64,000 nucleotides of DNA from Perognathus longimembris pacificus (lineage: Eukaryota; Chordata; Mammalia; Rodentia; Heteromyidae): the NCBI RefSeq assembly GCF_023159225.1, contig NC_063171.1, positions 930,001-994,000 on the forward strand. The letters are read 5' to 3'. The notes below the pieces were generated by a model, which worked only from the letters and a program-made list of their open reading frames with translations, was not told where the DNA came from and did no database searches. Positions within the stretch are counted from its first letter, which is position 1. Every line of letters begins with the position of its first letter. Shown one piece after another: positions 34,007-45,422 of the stretch. Made by a program: the position numbers and the translations under genes.

Positions 34007-34949
34007 ATACACAAAAACCATAGAATGCGAGGCTGGCAGGAAAATACAGAGACAGAAATTAATGTGGGTATATGGGATGATCATAAGCAAGTGTACACAA
34101 ACATACTAACTAAAGTATGGCATATATGGGGAAGAATACAAATTGTGTAATTCCTTAGAAAAGCAAATTCACAATCCAACAAAATGGATACCAAGAAGCT
34201 GGTACTTGTGTTGTGTGGAAAGGAGGAAGGAGAACATAAATGAAGATAGGAAGGGGAGGAGATTGCAGTCATAATATTCAATGCACATTCTACGCATCTG
34301 AGAAAATTAAGAGGAATGGTTCTGTTGGAAGAGATGGAGGAGAATGATGAAGAAGTGATATTGATCAAGATGTATTGTACTTACAATCTGATTTGTTGAG
34401 TAGTAACTCTTTGTGTGCAACTACTTAAAGGTAATAAATATGTAATTAAAAATAATAATGTGGGGATGGTACTGTAGGACAGTAGTAAAGCATTTGCAGT
34501 AATTGCAAATCTTCTGCTGGGCCCAGAAAGAAAGTGCTGCCTTGCCAGCTGTAAGGTCATCTCAAGGTCACTGAGGTTAGTATTGTTTAAGGGTCTGCTC
34601 TCCAGGGCCAGTGCAGATTGTGTGGGGTGGTCCTGACCAAAGCATGTTTCCAGTAGGGGCTGCAGAGGTTCCCTACAGCCACTTCAATGTCCTTAGAGTA
34701 ATTGTAAAGCATCCAAAACAACTAGGCTGACTCAAGGGCAGGTCTGATCATTGTCAGTAATGATGCTGTTTGGCTAGCAGTCCCATGACACTTAAGGTTG
34801 CCATAAAGGAATATCCTGTCAAATGCTTGATCTAGATTGTTTTAACTATTTGCAGAAAACATTGAAAGGGTATTTACAACACAGGCAAATGACAACTCAA
34901 ACTAATAACTCTAACTTCATTTAACCATACTTGCTTAACTTCTGCTAGT
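34004..34949. other. Unique DNA
   Basis: No gene or certain repeat. 34440-34520 has weak tRNA-like flavour that I could not confirm. Confidence 0.45.
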
Positions 34950-35148
34950 GCCCTGGGAAGAGGTGAATCTCTGTGATCAGTCTCACTCAAGCACAAACTC
35001 CAGCCTCCATTATGTTTTGTCTTACCACAGACCCAGAAACAATTGGAGTCAATCATCATGGACACAACCTCTGAAATCCTCAGCCAAAATAAAAATTTCC
35101 TTTGAGTCTCAGTTATTTTCCTACAGTAACAGAAAGCTGACTAATGGT
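34950..35148 (+). repeat. MaLR LTR, 3' part
   Basis: 'cctccattatgttttgtctta', 'ccacagacccagaaacaatt', 'gagccaaaataaaaatttcct'-like 'cagccaaaataaaaatttcc' (poly-A signal) and 'agaaagctgactaatgg' are the sense 3' portion of rodent MaLR LTRs. Confidence 0.75.
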
Positions 35149-35934
35149 AGAACATAAATTTTTGGCCATGCATATCCTACTCATCTGAGAAAATTGTAAT
35201 TAGTGCAAGTGCTTTACTTATGTCCTATAGTACCATCCCCACATTAATTTTTAATTATGTATTTATTATCTTTAAGAATTTAGCAACACTAGACTCTTCT
35301 GAAAATGGAGATTGCACCACAGGGATTTACACATCAAGCCTCACTAACAGCCCTTACTTTCCTGTAGTTACCTCCTCTATTGATGTTGCTCAACTTGCAA
35401 CCCTCGAAAGTCAGTCTTTTCTTTTGCCTGTCACTTTGCCACAATTGAGCATTCATCTGTTATGACGCTATCATAACCAAACATCTAACAACCTCTCTAG
35501 TCAGAGGTCAGATCATCATTGAGTGCACCAGTATATATGTGCCACGAATATGTTTACAAACTTATTTGCATTTCTCCTGTTTATAATTTACTTGTATAAT
35601 TTATAGGACCCCAGTCAGAGAAGGTAAGATGGACAAAGGAAAACATTTTTTCCTCTCTTACAATATGAAATCAGTGTAGTTGTAAATGTGTATACACGTG
35701 TATGTATGTGAATAAATGTGTACATATATGTGTATGCATATATGTAAATATATATGTATATTTGCATAGTCCCTAACTCTTCTATGAGAGTGAAGGAACA
35801 GTGACAGTCTAGTAGTCTACACATGGTTCTTAAAAACCTTTTCTAAATGTATCAGGGCTATTCAGAAAAATGAATAATTGTTGTGACATATTTTGTGGTA
35901 CAAAAAGAAATGTTCTGGAATAATGAGAAGGTAA
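35149..35934. other. Unique DNA with (TATG)-type patch
   Basis: No gene seen. 35690-35765 is an alternating TGTA/TATG low-complexity patch. Confidence 0.5.
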
Positions 35935-36172
35935 ATTGGTGGTGATACATGCCTGTAATCTTACCTACTCAGGAGTCTGAGGTCTGGATATCATTGTTCA
36001 AAACCAGCCCATGCAGAAAAGTTCATGAGACTCTTATATCCACTTACCTCAAGTTAACCCGCCAAAAGCTGAAGCTGGAGCTGGAGCTCACATGGCAGAT
36101 TCCCAGTCTTAAGTATAATCCCAAGCAACAGCAAAAGGCCTTAAGTTTAAGTCAATGTTGGCACAAAAATAA
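35935..36172 (+). repeat. B1/Geo composite SINE, old
   Basis: 'ggtggtgatacatgcctgtaatc', 'cctactcaggagtctgaggtc' and an A-rich 3' end. The right arm is heavily worn. Confidence 0.7.
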
Positions 36173-36451
36173 AGTAAAAAAGATTAACAAGAATATATTA
36201 AAGCAAGCTTGAAGGAGCTTCCACACCAAAACTGGGGACAATAGGGGACTGAATAAAAATAATTTAAAAATGGTTTATATCTCATGAACTATTACTCAAT
36301 ATTGCAACTAAATCAACTAAAACTCCTTGGCCAAAAAATTTTTAATGTTATACAAAACTGGAAATCAACATTAACAAACAAAAATAGTAACATACACAAA
36401 TTAGGACTAAAAATGTTACAACAGAAACCATCTAATAAAAAGTAAATAAGA

Positions 36452-36663
36452 GGGCTGGGAATGTGGCCTAGTGGCAAGTGTGCTTGCCTTGTACACATGA
36501 AGCCCTAGGTTCAATTCCCCAGCACTATATATTTAGGAAACGGCCAGAAGTGGCGCTGTGGCTCAAGTGGCAGAGTGCTAGCCTTGAGCAAAAAGAAGGC
36601 AGGGACAGTGCTCAGGCCCTGAGTCCAAGCCCCAGGACTGGCCAAAAAAAAAAAAAAAAAAAA
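36452..36663 (+). mobile_element. IDL-Geo SINE, young full-length copy
   Basis: 'gggctgggaatgtggcctag' and 'gttcaattccccagcac' (left arm), 'agtggcgctgtggctcaag' and 'caggactggcc' (right arm), with an A-tail of 20+ bases. Short TSD resembling aaaagtaa on both sides. Confidence 0.95.
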
Positions 36664-36672
36664 AAAAGTAAG

Positions 36673-37412
36673 AAAAGAAATAAAACTAATACCATACAGG
36701 AAACATCAGTGATGGTATAACTAAGCAAACCAGGGTGAGCAACAAATTTTGTATGGTTTCAAAGTATTATTCCCAAATACTTTTAAAACAAATTTGAATT
36801 ACAGTAGAAAACCCTAATAGACATCAAATGATAAATGGAAACACTGCCAGTAATGTTGAAAGTAGACATCATGTGCCTTCCAATAGGATGTAATAGAAAT
36901 AGGATCATGCCTGGTATATCCAGTAAAAGCAAGTTACAGATCCAGCGTCCTCTATTCAAAATGCTTGGGACAGGAAGTGTCTCAGACTGGACTTGAGTCA
37001 CTGTGGATGATACCCTATCATATGATGTTAGCAGTGGAATTACCTACTTGTAGTGTTCATATCGGTGTCAAAAGCTAATATGGAACATTTCAGAGTTCGA
37101 ATTTTTACATTGGGGATGCTCAACCTATACCAGGATTTAGTTGCAGGAAATGTCAGATTAGAAGAAAGTCTAAAATTGGAGAGCATCTTACACACACACA
37201 CACACAAAAAGAATCCTGATTAAAATTGGAGAGCATCTTACAAAATGACCCATCAAATAATCTTCAATAAGAAGGTGGCCAGAAAGTTGGAGGAACTAAA
37301 CATCTTGGTTCTTGTGTCCCTTAAAAGAACAATCCAGGAAAGATACAAAATGTAGTGAATGTGAAAGGAAGCTTGTTAGAAAAGGAATACATTTTTATCT
37401 ATGTTTGTATGC
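36673..37412. other. Unique DNA with a 50-bp local duplication
   Basis: No gene. A 22-bp perfect direct repeat lies at 37171-37192 and 37221-37242 around a (CA)n/A-rich insert. Confidence 0.5.
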
Positions 37413-37567
37413 TGATACTGAGGCTTAAATTCAGGACCTTACCCTCTTGCTTGTTTTTTTTGCTCAATGACAATGTTCTACCACTTGAGCCACACTTCCA
37501 CTTCTGGATTTTTGTGGCTTAATTAGAGATAAGAGCCCAGGAGATTTACCTACCAGGCTGATTTCCC
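37413..37567 (-). repeat. B1/Geo composite SINE, partial
   Basis: 'atactgaggcttaaattcagg', 'ctaccacttgagccacacttcc' and 'ggcttaattagagataagagc'. The B1-type 5' end is missing. Confidence 0.72.
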
Positions 37568-38354
37568 CATCACTCAGGGCTGCCTGCTAATTATCACTAA
37601 GATAATGACATTCAAAAAAGATCCGGGAATTGTTCTAGATCAAAGAGACCAGAATACCTTAATAACCATGTATAGGGAGTGATCCTGGATTGTATTCTTT
37701 GCTACAAAGGATATTAGTGAAATTTGCCTCTATTCACTGGGGAAAGGACTACAGATCTGTGTACCATTCTCTGTTTGTTTGAAACACGTTACTTCTCTGT
37801 TTAAGAGGAGTTGTTCATGTGTACTCTCCACCTATACTCCATCATCCCCAGCTGAATCTGTTTGCTATCTTTCCCTCCCTCTGGGACACAGAGCCCAGTA
37901 AACCCTCATCACCTTTTGTGGAAGACAGGAGGGAAGGACGGGAGAGAGGAAGACAGACAGACAAAGAAGGCACGTGACTCCCTCGCCAGACAGTTTAGCT
38001 GGGCCAGGTTCTTAGATGACTGTGGCTGGATAATGACTGTGTAAAAATTCTCTCCTTGCTTTACTTAAAGTGTCTTTGGAGGAAAGAAAAATCATTGATG
38101 TGTGTTTTTGGATCAGCTTGTCATTAAGCTGGAAAAAGCTATTTTGTTGCCTTAATTAGTTTTATTGTTTTGACATTTTTAGTTTTTTAAAGGCTTTGTG
38201 CTGGAATTCAAGTATAGTATTTCATTGCCACAGAGTCTATTTTAATGAATGATTACTATACAAATAAACCTGCTAATAGTATCCTTTTTTTTTCAGAAAA
38301 CAAACAAAATCCACATAGAAATGCTCAAGGATCTCCAATGTTCCACTTTATATT

Positions 38355-38356
<2 letters not shown>
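37568..38356. other. Unique DNA, possible conserved element at 38040-38290
   Basis: No gene. The AT-rich 38040-38290 segment carries dense homeodomain-type words ('gtcattaagctgg', 'ccttaattagtttt', 'aatgaatgattac') and no repeat signature. Candidate regulatory sequence by inference only. Confidence 0.4.

Positions 38357-38390
<34 letters not shown>
38357..38390 (+). repeat. (GT)n microsatellite
   Basis: About 32 bp of GT dinucleotides. Confidence 0.95.
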
Positions 38391-38394
<4 letters not shown>

Positions 38395-39850
38395 TTCTGT
38401 GTTTTTTAAAACAGAAGGGGAGAAACTAACCAATTTATAGCACACAAATCTAAATGGAAGTTATGATATACTGACACATTAGTAATGCAAAGTTATCTAA
38501 TGATGAGATGGTCCCTAAAGTCTCTAACTTATTTTTCTTGAAGATTAGAAAAAGGGCGTATAAAATAATACATTAGTTTAGGTGGCTGCATTAGTTGAGA
38601 GCCGGATTTTAAGGGAACTAATTCTTGGCTTCCTCTCTGAAAACTCAGTCTTTTCTGTGAGGATGCTGGGTTCTCAGTGGCCATGTCTTGAGCAGGTTGC
38701 CATCCATATCAAACAAGAGCTCTCACTCCCCCCTGCTCATAAACAATGATAGCATTTGTCAGAGCTCAGCCTCTATGGACGTCGCCAACCCGTGGAAAGG
38801 CCCAACCGAAGGGATGCTATGGGTATACTACCCAGCAGGATTCCAGTTACAAGAGCATACTAAACAATTAGACCGTATTTACATGTTACAATTGGGTTTC
38901 ACTTACATTTTACTGTGATTTTTACACGCATCAAAGGCTTTATTTCACATCTTTGCTAAATCTACAAACCGTGAACTTAAGCATTCCATATTTTTGACAT
39001 GTTATTCCACATGCTAAATGTCAGTAGTCTACATTTGGCTGAACAAAGTCTAAGAAATTATACAAGAGGGTGCCCAAGTTGAAATGAAATGGCTCTGAAA
39101 TAAAAAAGCTAAGCTAAATCATTAACAACAGCTACATATGAGCTTTGAGAGATGAGATGCAAATATTCTAGGGTGTTAAATAAAATATATTTAACACATG
39201 TCATGTATTCTAAAGATCTGCTTGGATAGATTTCGGAAGGTCTGTCAGTTTATTAGGGAACACATGAGATCCATCAATTGGAAATCAATACATACTGCTG
39301 GGTTCTAATTAGAATTTATTGGGAAAGTACAGGTGGTAAATAAGCTAGGCAAGACTTGCTAATAGTTCAAAAAATTGGTTTAATTTCTAGTGTGTGAGTC
39401 AAGAATGAAGTTTTCTGTTACTATGTATTTGCTTTTAATTATTTCTTAATTTTTTGCCTAGGGTTTGGTTCCCAGAGGAGGTATTTCTTTCTATGGATAG
39501 TTGCATTTCAAATTTTGGAAAAGAGCCTGTTACAAAACCCAATCTGATGACACTCATAGGAAAATCACATGCATTTACATTTTACTGATACAATTAAGAA
39601 AGAACTTTTCTGACTCCTTTCTTTCCTTTTCATGATCTCTTTACTCCAAATATAGAACCTGGTGCATTCATTAGCTTTGTACAACATTTTCAATGGCCTT
39701 TCTTTATCCAAAGTTCTTCATCCTTGTTTTATGCTTCTGTCATAAAATATCCCCCCTTCCTTTATGTAAAAGTATAGAAAAGAATTTTATACTCAACAAA
39801 ATAACCTAAAATTTCACATAGGGAACATATAGTTTTATTTTGTTTATTTT
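38391..39850. other. Repeat-free unique DNA
   Basis: About 1.45 kb without recognised repeats, unusual in this SINE-rich window. 38640-39000 holds mixed GC/AT sequence ('cataaacaatgatagc' with FOX/SOX-like words). No coding evidence. Confidence 0.45.
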
Positions 39851-40056
39851 GTGCCTGTCCTGGGGCTTGAACTCCAGGCTTCGGTAATATCCCTGAGCTT
39901 TAGTGCTGTACCACTTGAGCTACAGCTCCACTTCTGACTTTTTGGTGGTCAATTGGAAATAAGAGTCTTAAGGACTTTCCTGCCCTAGCTGGTTTCGGCC
40001 CATGATCCTCAGATGTCAATCTCCTGAGTAGATAGGATTAGAAGTGTGAGCCACTA
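39851..40056 (-). repeat. B1/Geo composite SINE
   Basis: 'tgcctgtcctggggcttgaac', 'gtaccacttgagctacagctcc' and 'ctcctgagtagataggatt'. Confidence 0.82.
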
Positions 40057-40500
40057 AAACTTACCTCTATTTTTTTAACATAAGTTGTCTCATTCTTCCC
40101 ACTGAATTCTGACCCTAATATTATTCACAGTGAAATTAATAACAGCAAAGCAAAACAAAAAGATTTGGCTTTCTTTGCCTGGTCACCAGAAAAGGCCACG
40201 TTCTTGAAACCAACTCTTTCCATGCAGCATTCCTGCCTGATCTGGCGAGCTTCTCTTCCTCCAATTGGTTCCCCCTACCTGTGCCAGGCATCAATATGGT
40301 AATTCCTGCCTTCACTTCATGTGGAGTCAATGAGTAAAACATGACAACAAAGATGACACCTTGGAAGGGAGTAGAAAAGAGCGGTTTTGGAGAGTGACAG
40401 GGGATCTGAGCACATGAAGGAAGAAGTCTGGAGGCCTCCCATTGCACAAACTAGACCCACTCTCCCTTTTCCCTGGAGGTCTGGTATGAAGAAGAGAAGT
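40057..40500. other. Unique DNA
   Basis: Nothing recognised. The 103-codon minus-strand frame at 40447-40136 has no family features. Confidence 0.5.
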
Positions 40501-40695
40501 CAGGTGCTGATGGCTTATGCCTGTTTATGCCTACAGGGGCTGAAATCTAGAGGATAGCAACTCAACGCCAAACTGAACAGGAAAGACTGAGACTCTCATC
40601 TCCAATTAACCAGCTAAAAGTGAGACTTTCATCATGACTTAACTGGCAGAGCACCAGTCAAGCAAGTAGAATGAACCCAAGGCCCTGATTCATAG
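40501..40695 (+). repeat. B1/Geo composite SINE, old
   Basis: 'caggtgctgatggcttatgcc', 'gagactctcatctccaattaacc' and 'ctggcagagcaccagtc'. Confidence 0.68.
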
Positions 40696-41451
40696 TATAT
40701 TTTCAGTTTACCTGAAAATGTTAGTTCCACTCCCAGAATGAAATGTTAGAGATACTTTACAGGAAAAAAAAAAAAAAAGAATTGTAAGGTCACTTTGGGC
40801 CATCAGTTCATAGCTGTAATTGCTTAAACCTCCACACATCCACATAAAATATCCACACATATACACCCACACCCTTCCACCAATACACACTCACATCAAA
40901 TGCATTATACACACACCTGCCAATACACATACAGCATACCACATGCACACATCCACGAACAAAGACTTTCATGTAAATGTAACATCAAAACATAACACAG
41001 CAGAACGTCATGTGCCTTCTGTCACTCTCTACACTTAACTCATTTTCACATAACCTATCCCATTAAGGTTTACCAACTTCTTGGTTTAAATAGCCAAGAT
41101 TGTTGTAAACCTCAAAATAGTTCCTCAACCTGTTGCTGTGCATTTACATTACACTCCACTGACTTTTCTTAAATAGAAAGCACAGTAAGAAGGAAAAATT
41201 AATAGTGATAAAAAAGATTCATAGCCACTTACCCAACCATCTTATAATTCTCTATTCTATAGTAGCCAGTGAAATGCTGACTCCAGCCATGTATAGTGGC
41301 ATAGCCCATTTCTATTACTCTCTTTTTAAGCTTAGGCAGGAAAGCTATATACTCAAGTCCTTCTTTCAGTGAGAATTCCAAATCAAATTCCTTATGTTAA
41401 ATTTAGGATTTTGTACAAGGTGGTAAGAAGACAAGGAGTACAAAAGCACAG
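40696..41451. other. Unique DNA with CA-rich low complexity
   Basis: A 17-bp A-run lies near 40764-40779 and imperfect CACA/CATA sequence at 40830-40955. No gene seen. Confidence 0.5.
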
Positions 41452-41676
41452 AGCTGGGTTCATTGACTCAATCCTGTAATCCTGACTACTCAAGAGGTTG
41501 GCTCATGAGGATCATTGTTCCAAGCCAGCCAAGGAAGACAAATCTGAGAGACTCTTATCTCTCATTAACCAGTACAAAGATGAAGTGAAAATATGCCTTA
41601 TGTGAGAGAGGCTCAGCCTTCAGAGAAAAAGCCAAGCAAGAGGGTAAGGCCCTGAGTTCAAGCCCGAGTACTGGAA
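41452..41676 (+). repeat. B1/Geo composite SINE
   Basis: 'agctgggttcattgactcaatcc', 'ctactcaagaggttggctc', 'gactcttatctctcattaacc' and 'gagttcaagcccgagtactgg', running into GA repeats. Confidence 0.8.
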
Positions 41677-41704
41677 TGAGAGAAAGAGAGAGAGAGAGAG
41701 AGAC

Positions 41705-41737
<33 letters not shown>

Positions 41738-41930
41738 CAGAGAGACAGAGAGATAGAGACACAGAGACACAGAGACACACAGAGAGAGACAGAGAGACAG
41801 AGAGGCAGAGAGAAACAGACACAGAGAGAGATGGGAGAGGGGAGGGAAAGAGAAGGGAAGGGAGGGGAGGGGAGGGGAGGGGAAGAGAAGGGAGGCGAGG
41901 GGAAGGGAAAGGAGGAAAAAAAGGGGAGAG
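41677..41930 (+). repeat. (GA)n / (GGGGA)n purine tract
   Basis: About 250 bp of almost pure purine on plus: AGAGACAG repeats, then GGGGA/GGGAA repeats. It begins at the SINE 3' end. Confidence 0.95.
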
Positions 41931-42137
41931 ATCAGTCCCAGGCCCCCTTCAAAGATTCCTATAAAATGCTGGATATGAATCATAGATGAGTCTGTTTTCT
42001 CATATAGCTAGAATTGTCATTTCTATCCTTGAGTTTTCTTGTGCAATGAGGTGTGTATATCCTAATAATAATAACAACAATCACATTGTTATATAGTAGT
42101 AATAATGGTGTATAGATCATCATCATCATCATCATCA

Positions 42138-42352
42138 TGCTTGAAATCCTAGGTTCTCAGGAGGCCGAGATCTGAGGATTGTAGTTCAAAGCCAACCTGG
42201 GCAGGAAAGTCCATAAGACATTAATCTCCAACTAAGCACCAAAGGCCAGAAGTGAGTCTGTGGCTTAAGTGGTAGAGTGCTAGCTTTAGACAAAAAGCTC
42301 AGGGATAGTACCCAAGCCCTGACTTCAAGCCCTGGGGATAGCAAAAATTTTA
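42138..42352 (+). repeat. B1/Geo composite SINE
   Basis: 'cttgaaatcctaggttctcagg', 'gttcaaagccaacctgggc', 'gtagagtgctagctttag' and 'cttcaagccctgggg'. A (TCA)n stretch precedes it at 42118-42138. Confidence 0.83.
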
Positions 42353-43110
42353 AAAGATACCAGTTTTTCACTGATATTTTAAAAAATTCAAAACGTGATT
42401 GTTGTTACTACAACTGTTAACATTACACAATACCACACAGAAAGGTGGAGTTTAACATAGTTTTAAGCCGCTCAGATTTATATACTAAAGTATTTACACT
42501 CATACCAGGTTAATTCCTTCATAGACAGTACATTTAACTTCTCCCTCCTTTATCAAAGGATTTTAGATGAGGTCATGTGCATTCAGGGTGGTATGGCCGT
42601 AGACTCAAAGAATTTTAGGTCTGCAGCAATTCTCTGAAATTGGGAACACCAAGATTTCATAAAATGTAGCTTTAATATGTATTTGTCACCAATAATTACA
42701 TCTAGCAATAGGCATTTTGTATTGTTAAACTGTATGTTTTTTTCTTTTTCATAAATTTATCATTCACGGATTACCATGTGGTTCTTTGCATTCTTGGCCA
42801 CAAGAATGATTTTATTTCTCTGATCAGAGACTCAACCTTACAAAATTGGATATGGTGGCCTTGTCTTCCATCTGGTATGTGAGCAGGAAACTTGGCAAAT
42901 GCAGTTCTTCTAGTATTCAATGATGAGACTCACAAGCTTGTAGTCAAAACATGGGCACAGCGAATTCAGCTGCCATGTCCAATTGTTTGTGATCTGAATA
43001 AGGATGGCCCAATCAGCTTTGTGGTGTTACATTCTCTGGTTGAACTCTATGATAGAAATGTATAACTTTCTCAAGTTATCGTTTATCTAGTTGTACTGGT
43101 ATCTGTTAAA
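42353..43110. other. Unique DNA, possible unidentified pseudogene
   Basis: On plus a frame without ATG stays open for about 59 codons and stops at 43063-43065 (translation ends 'SLVELYDRNV'). An A/T-rich zone and a dispersed repeat follow. I recognise no family. It could be a worn processed pseudogene or chance. Confidence 0.35.
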
Positions 43111-43316
43111 TGAGTTATTCAGCCTTAAAAATATATTACATTTCTACAATGCCTAAAGCAATGGCTTTCCAGTGGCAGTTTGAACAACCGCACAAGGTTT
43201 TGTATGGACCACTGACCACTTTACACCTCATTTGAGTGGTTAAGGAAGTTGAAGCAGGCATGATTTTGCAAAGTACAGAACATGTATCTGATTCATTAGT
43301 TGGTGAGCCATACATT
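43111..43316 (+). repeat. Unclassified dispersed repeat, copy 1
   Basis: A 206-bp stretch ('tgagttattcagccttaaaa' ... 'tggtgagccatacat') has a close match at 46551-46756 in the same orientation. Nothing in it matches the SINE, L1 or LTR families here. Confidence 0.8.
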
Positions 43317-43424
43317 TAAACTGGAAACTAAGGTCAGGATTTTTCATCCACTAATATCCGCAACTTTAGGCCATACTGAAATATTCCAGTTTGAAAGCCC
43401 AATTTTTCCCCAAATAGGAACCAT

Positions 43425-43558
43425 ACCACCACCTCTGACTTTTTTTGTAGTTATTTGAGATAAAGTTTCATGGACTTTCCTGCACAGGCTGGCTTTGAAC
43501 CAGCATCCTTAGATCACAGCCTTCTGAATAGGTAGGATTATAGGCATGGGTGTCGGGC
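43425..43558 (-). repeat. B1/Geo SINE, partial
   Basis: 'ggactttcctgcacaggctgg', 'gaaccagcatccttagatc' and 'gaataggtaggattatagg'. The Geo part is largely missing. Confidence 0.7.
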
Positions 43559-43916
43559 TATTTCCTAGTTTCTATGAGAGAATAAGAAGCAATTCCTTTG
43601 TTATGATCCCTTCCTTGGTAGATTACTGCATAGTTACTAACCTACTCCATGACCTGAAGGCCTCTGGGAATTTCTGCTCTGCTCTGTTCATTTTATTAAT
43701 CTCTAAAACTTTGGCTATGAAACATGTTGCTATTGAAATAATTTTGCCTGCGGGATTTATTTTGCTTTAAACATTAGTTTTGAGCTTCAAATCCCTTCCT
43801 TTTTATCCTCATCAGAAAACTTCTGAAGCTACCAGTGTGATGTGGGGATTAATGTTGAGTCCTGATGGTCTTGACACCATCTAGGGGTCTTGGGTCCTTT
43901 CTTGTCTCCATCAAAT
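43559..43916. other. Unique DNA
   Basis: No gene or repeat recognised. Confidence 0.5.
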
Positions 43917-43929
43917 AAAGAATTATGAG

Positions 43930-44224
43930 GGCCTGGAAATATTACCTAGTGGTAAAGTGCTCACCTCATATATATGAAGCCCTGGGTTCATTTCCTCAGC
44001 AGTACATATCTGGAAAATGGCCAGAAGTGGTGCTGTGGCTCAAGTGGTAGAGTGCTACCCTTGAGCAAAAGAAGCCAGGGACAGTGCTCAGGCACTGAGT
44101 TCAAGACCCAGGGCTAGAAAGAAAGAAAGAAAGAGAGAGGGGGTGGTGAAGGAGAGAGGGAGGGAGGGAGGGAGGGAGGGAGGGATAGTGAGTGGAAGGA
44201 AGGAAGGAAAAAGAAAAGAAAAGA
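43930..44224 (+). mobile_element. IDL-Geo SINE with long purine tail
   Basis: 'attacctagtggtaaagtgc' and 'ggttcatttcctcagcag' (left), 'agtggtgctgtggctcaagtgg' (right). From 44115 the A-tail has become GAAA/GGGA/GGAA repeats. TSD aaagaattatgag at 43917-43929 and 44225-44237 encloses the tail, showing that the repeats grew from it. Confidence 0.92.
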
Positions 44225-44360
44225 AAAGAATTATGAGGCAAGAAAAATGGGAGTGGAGACGAAGTTTAATGTAAAAGTAAGAATAAGGTGCCAGAGAAGG
44301 TGCTGACAGGTTGTTACAAGGCCCCAAATAGTACTACTGGGTAGGAAGGCTGTCTTATAC

Positions 44361-44742
44361 TGTTGGGGTCTCTGGCCCCCCACGCTCCCCCCGACTCCCA
44401 GGAGAGACGGGGAAGGCATGCCCTGACTGGACGAGCCAAGAAAGGAGAAGGGTCGGCAGGCCTCCCGCACCAAGACCTCCCTCACCGGAGAAAAAGCCTG
44501 GGAGTCAAGTCAGCGCAAGATCTCGTTTATTGGGGAAGTACGTGTGCCACTAATATAAGGCACAGGAGCCAATCAGGTCTAAGATCCGCAGGAAGTGGAG
44601 GGTTATAAGGCTGGAAGAGCCGGGGCGTCACAGCCCACAGATCCGCCTCCAGGTTCATCCTTAGGCGCCATCTTAGCCACACGTGGCCCCAGGACTGAGA
44701 AACGGGCAGCGCCAGCTAGTTGACTTCCAGGTGTGCCCCACA
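44361..44742 (-). mobile_element. GC-rich solo LTR (family D)
   Basis: 382 bp beginning TGTTGGGGTC and ending TGCCCCACA. On its own strand it has a TATA-like TTATAA (complement 44603-44608) and AATAAA (complement 44526-44531). Flanks ttatac / ttgtac (44355-44360, 44743-44748) fit a 6-bp TSD with one mismatch, as in class II (ERVK-like) elements. The frames inside are by-products of GC content. Confidence 0.85.
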
Positions 44743-44987
44743 TTGTACCTTTATAAGGTCCTTTCTACATGGTTTTTGGGTGAGGAGGAGAAAGAGGAAG
44801 AAAGTATAGGCTTCTCAGGACAAGAGTGAATAAAGGAGCCCTGGAAATTGGTAGCCCATTGTAGTGCTCATGTGGCTGGCCTTTTATAACGCTTTGGGAA
44901 TGTCACAGCTATTCTGGCATCTGGTCACATCACTGTCCATCTCACTCTAAGAGGTCTGCGTGGGTCTGCTCCAGGGTTGTTAGAGAC
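44743..44987. other. Unique DNA between two solo LTRs
   Basis: No gene or repeat recognised. Confidence 0.45.
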
Positions 44988-45418
44988 TGAAGAGCCAGAC
45001 TTTGAAGTCAGGCCCCACTTTACCACGCGAACTCCACTTTACCACGTAAACCTGAGATAAGCAGGCCCTGTGAGCAAACCCAGGACTAGCTTATTAGAGC
45101 CCAGCTGGTCGAGAACTCTAACCGCCTGGGAATGCTTAACTCTAACCGCCCCTAGAATGCCTTGAGCCCTGAGCCAATCAGATTTATACTCATATCCTAA
45201 TCTTGCTTAAACACCTGATTGCTGTAACTTTGTCTTTTGCCTTTATAAGCTCTGTGTAATCGCAGCTGGGGGCTGCCTCCTAACCTCCGCTGTGTCAGTG
45301 GGTAGGACAAGGCCCGGGCCGCAGCCCCACTTGAATAAAGTCTTGCCTTGCTATTGCATTTTGGAATGTCTGAGTCTTGGTGGTCTTCTTGGTGGTGGTC
45401 TCGCGACTTGGCACAACA
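44988..45418 (+). mobile_element. Solo LTR (family A, second copy)
   Basis: 431 bp beginning TGAAGAGCC and ending GGCACAACA, flanked by agac (44984-44987, 45419-45422). TTTATAA at 45242-45248 and AATAAA at 45334-45339 mark U3-R. It is the same family as 6123-6555: both share the termini, the 'ggtggtggtc'/'gaccacc' end region and the TATA/poly-A spacing, in opposite genomic orientation. Confidence 0.9.
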
Positions 45419-45422
45419 AGAC

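Noticed and set aside
33808..34150. Frames rich in His-Thr or Cys-Val
   Set aside because: Pure translation of (CA)n and (TG)n tracts.
34440..34560. tRNA-derived SINE
   Set aside because: Weak A-box-like word only; no B-box, tail or TSD.
41555..41983. 142-codon minus-strand frame with Ser-Leu repeats
   Set aside because: Produced by the (GA)n and (GGGGA)n tract next to a SINE.
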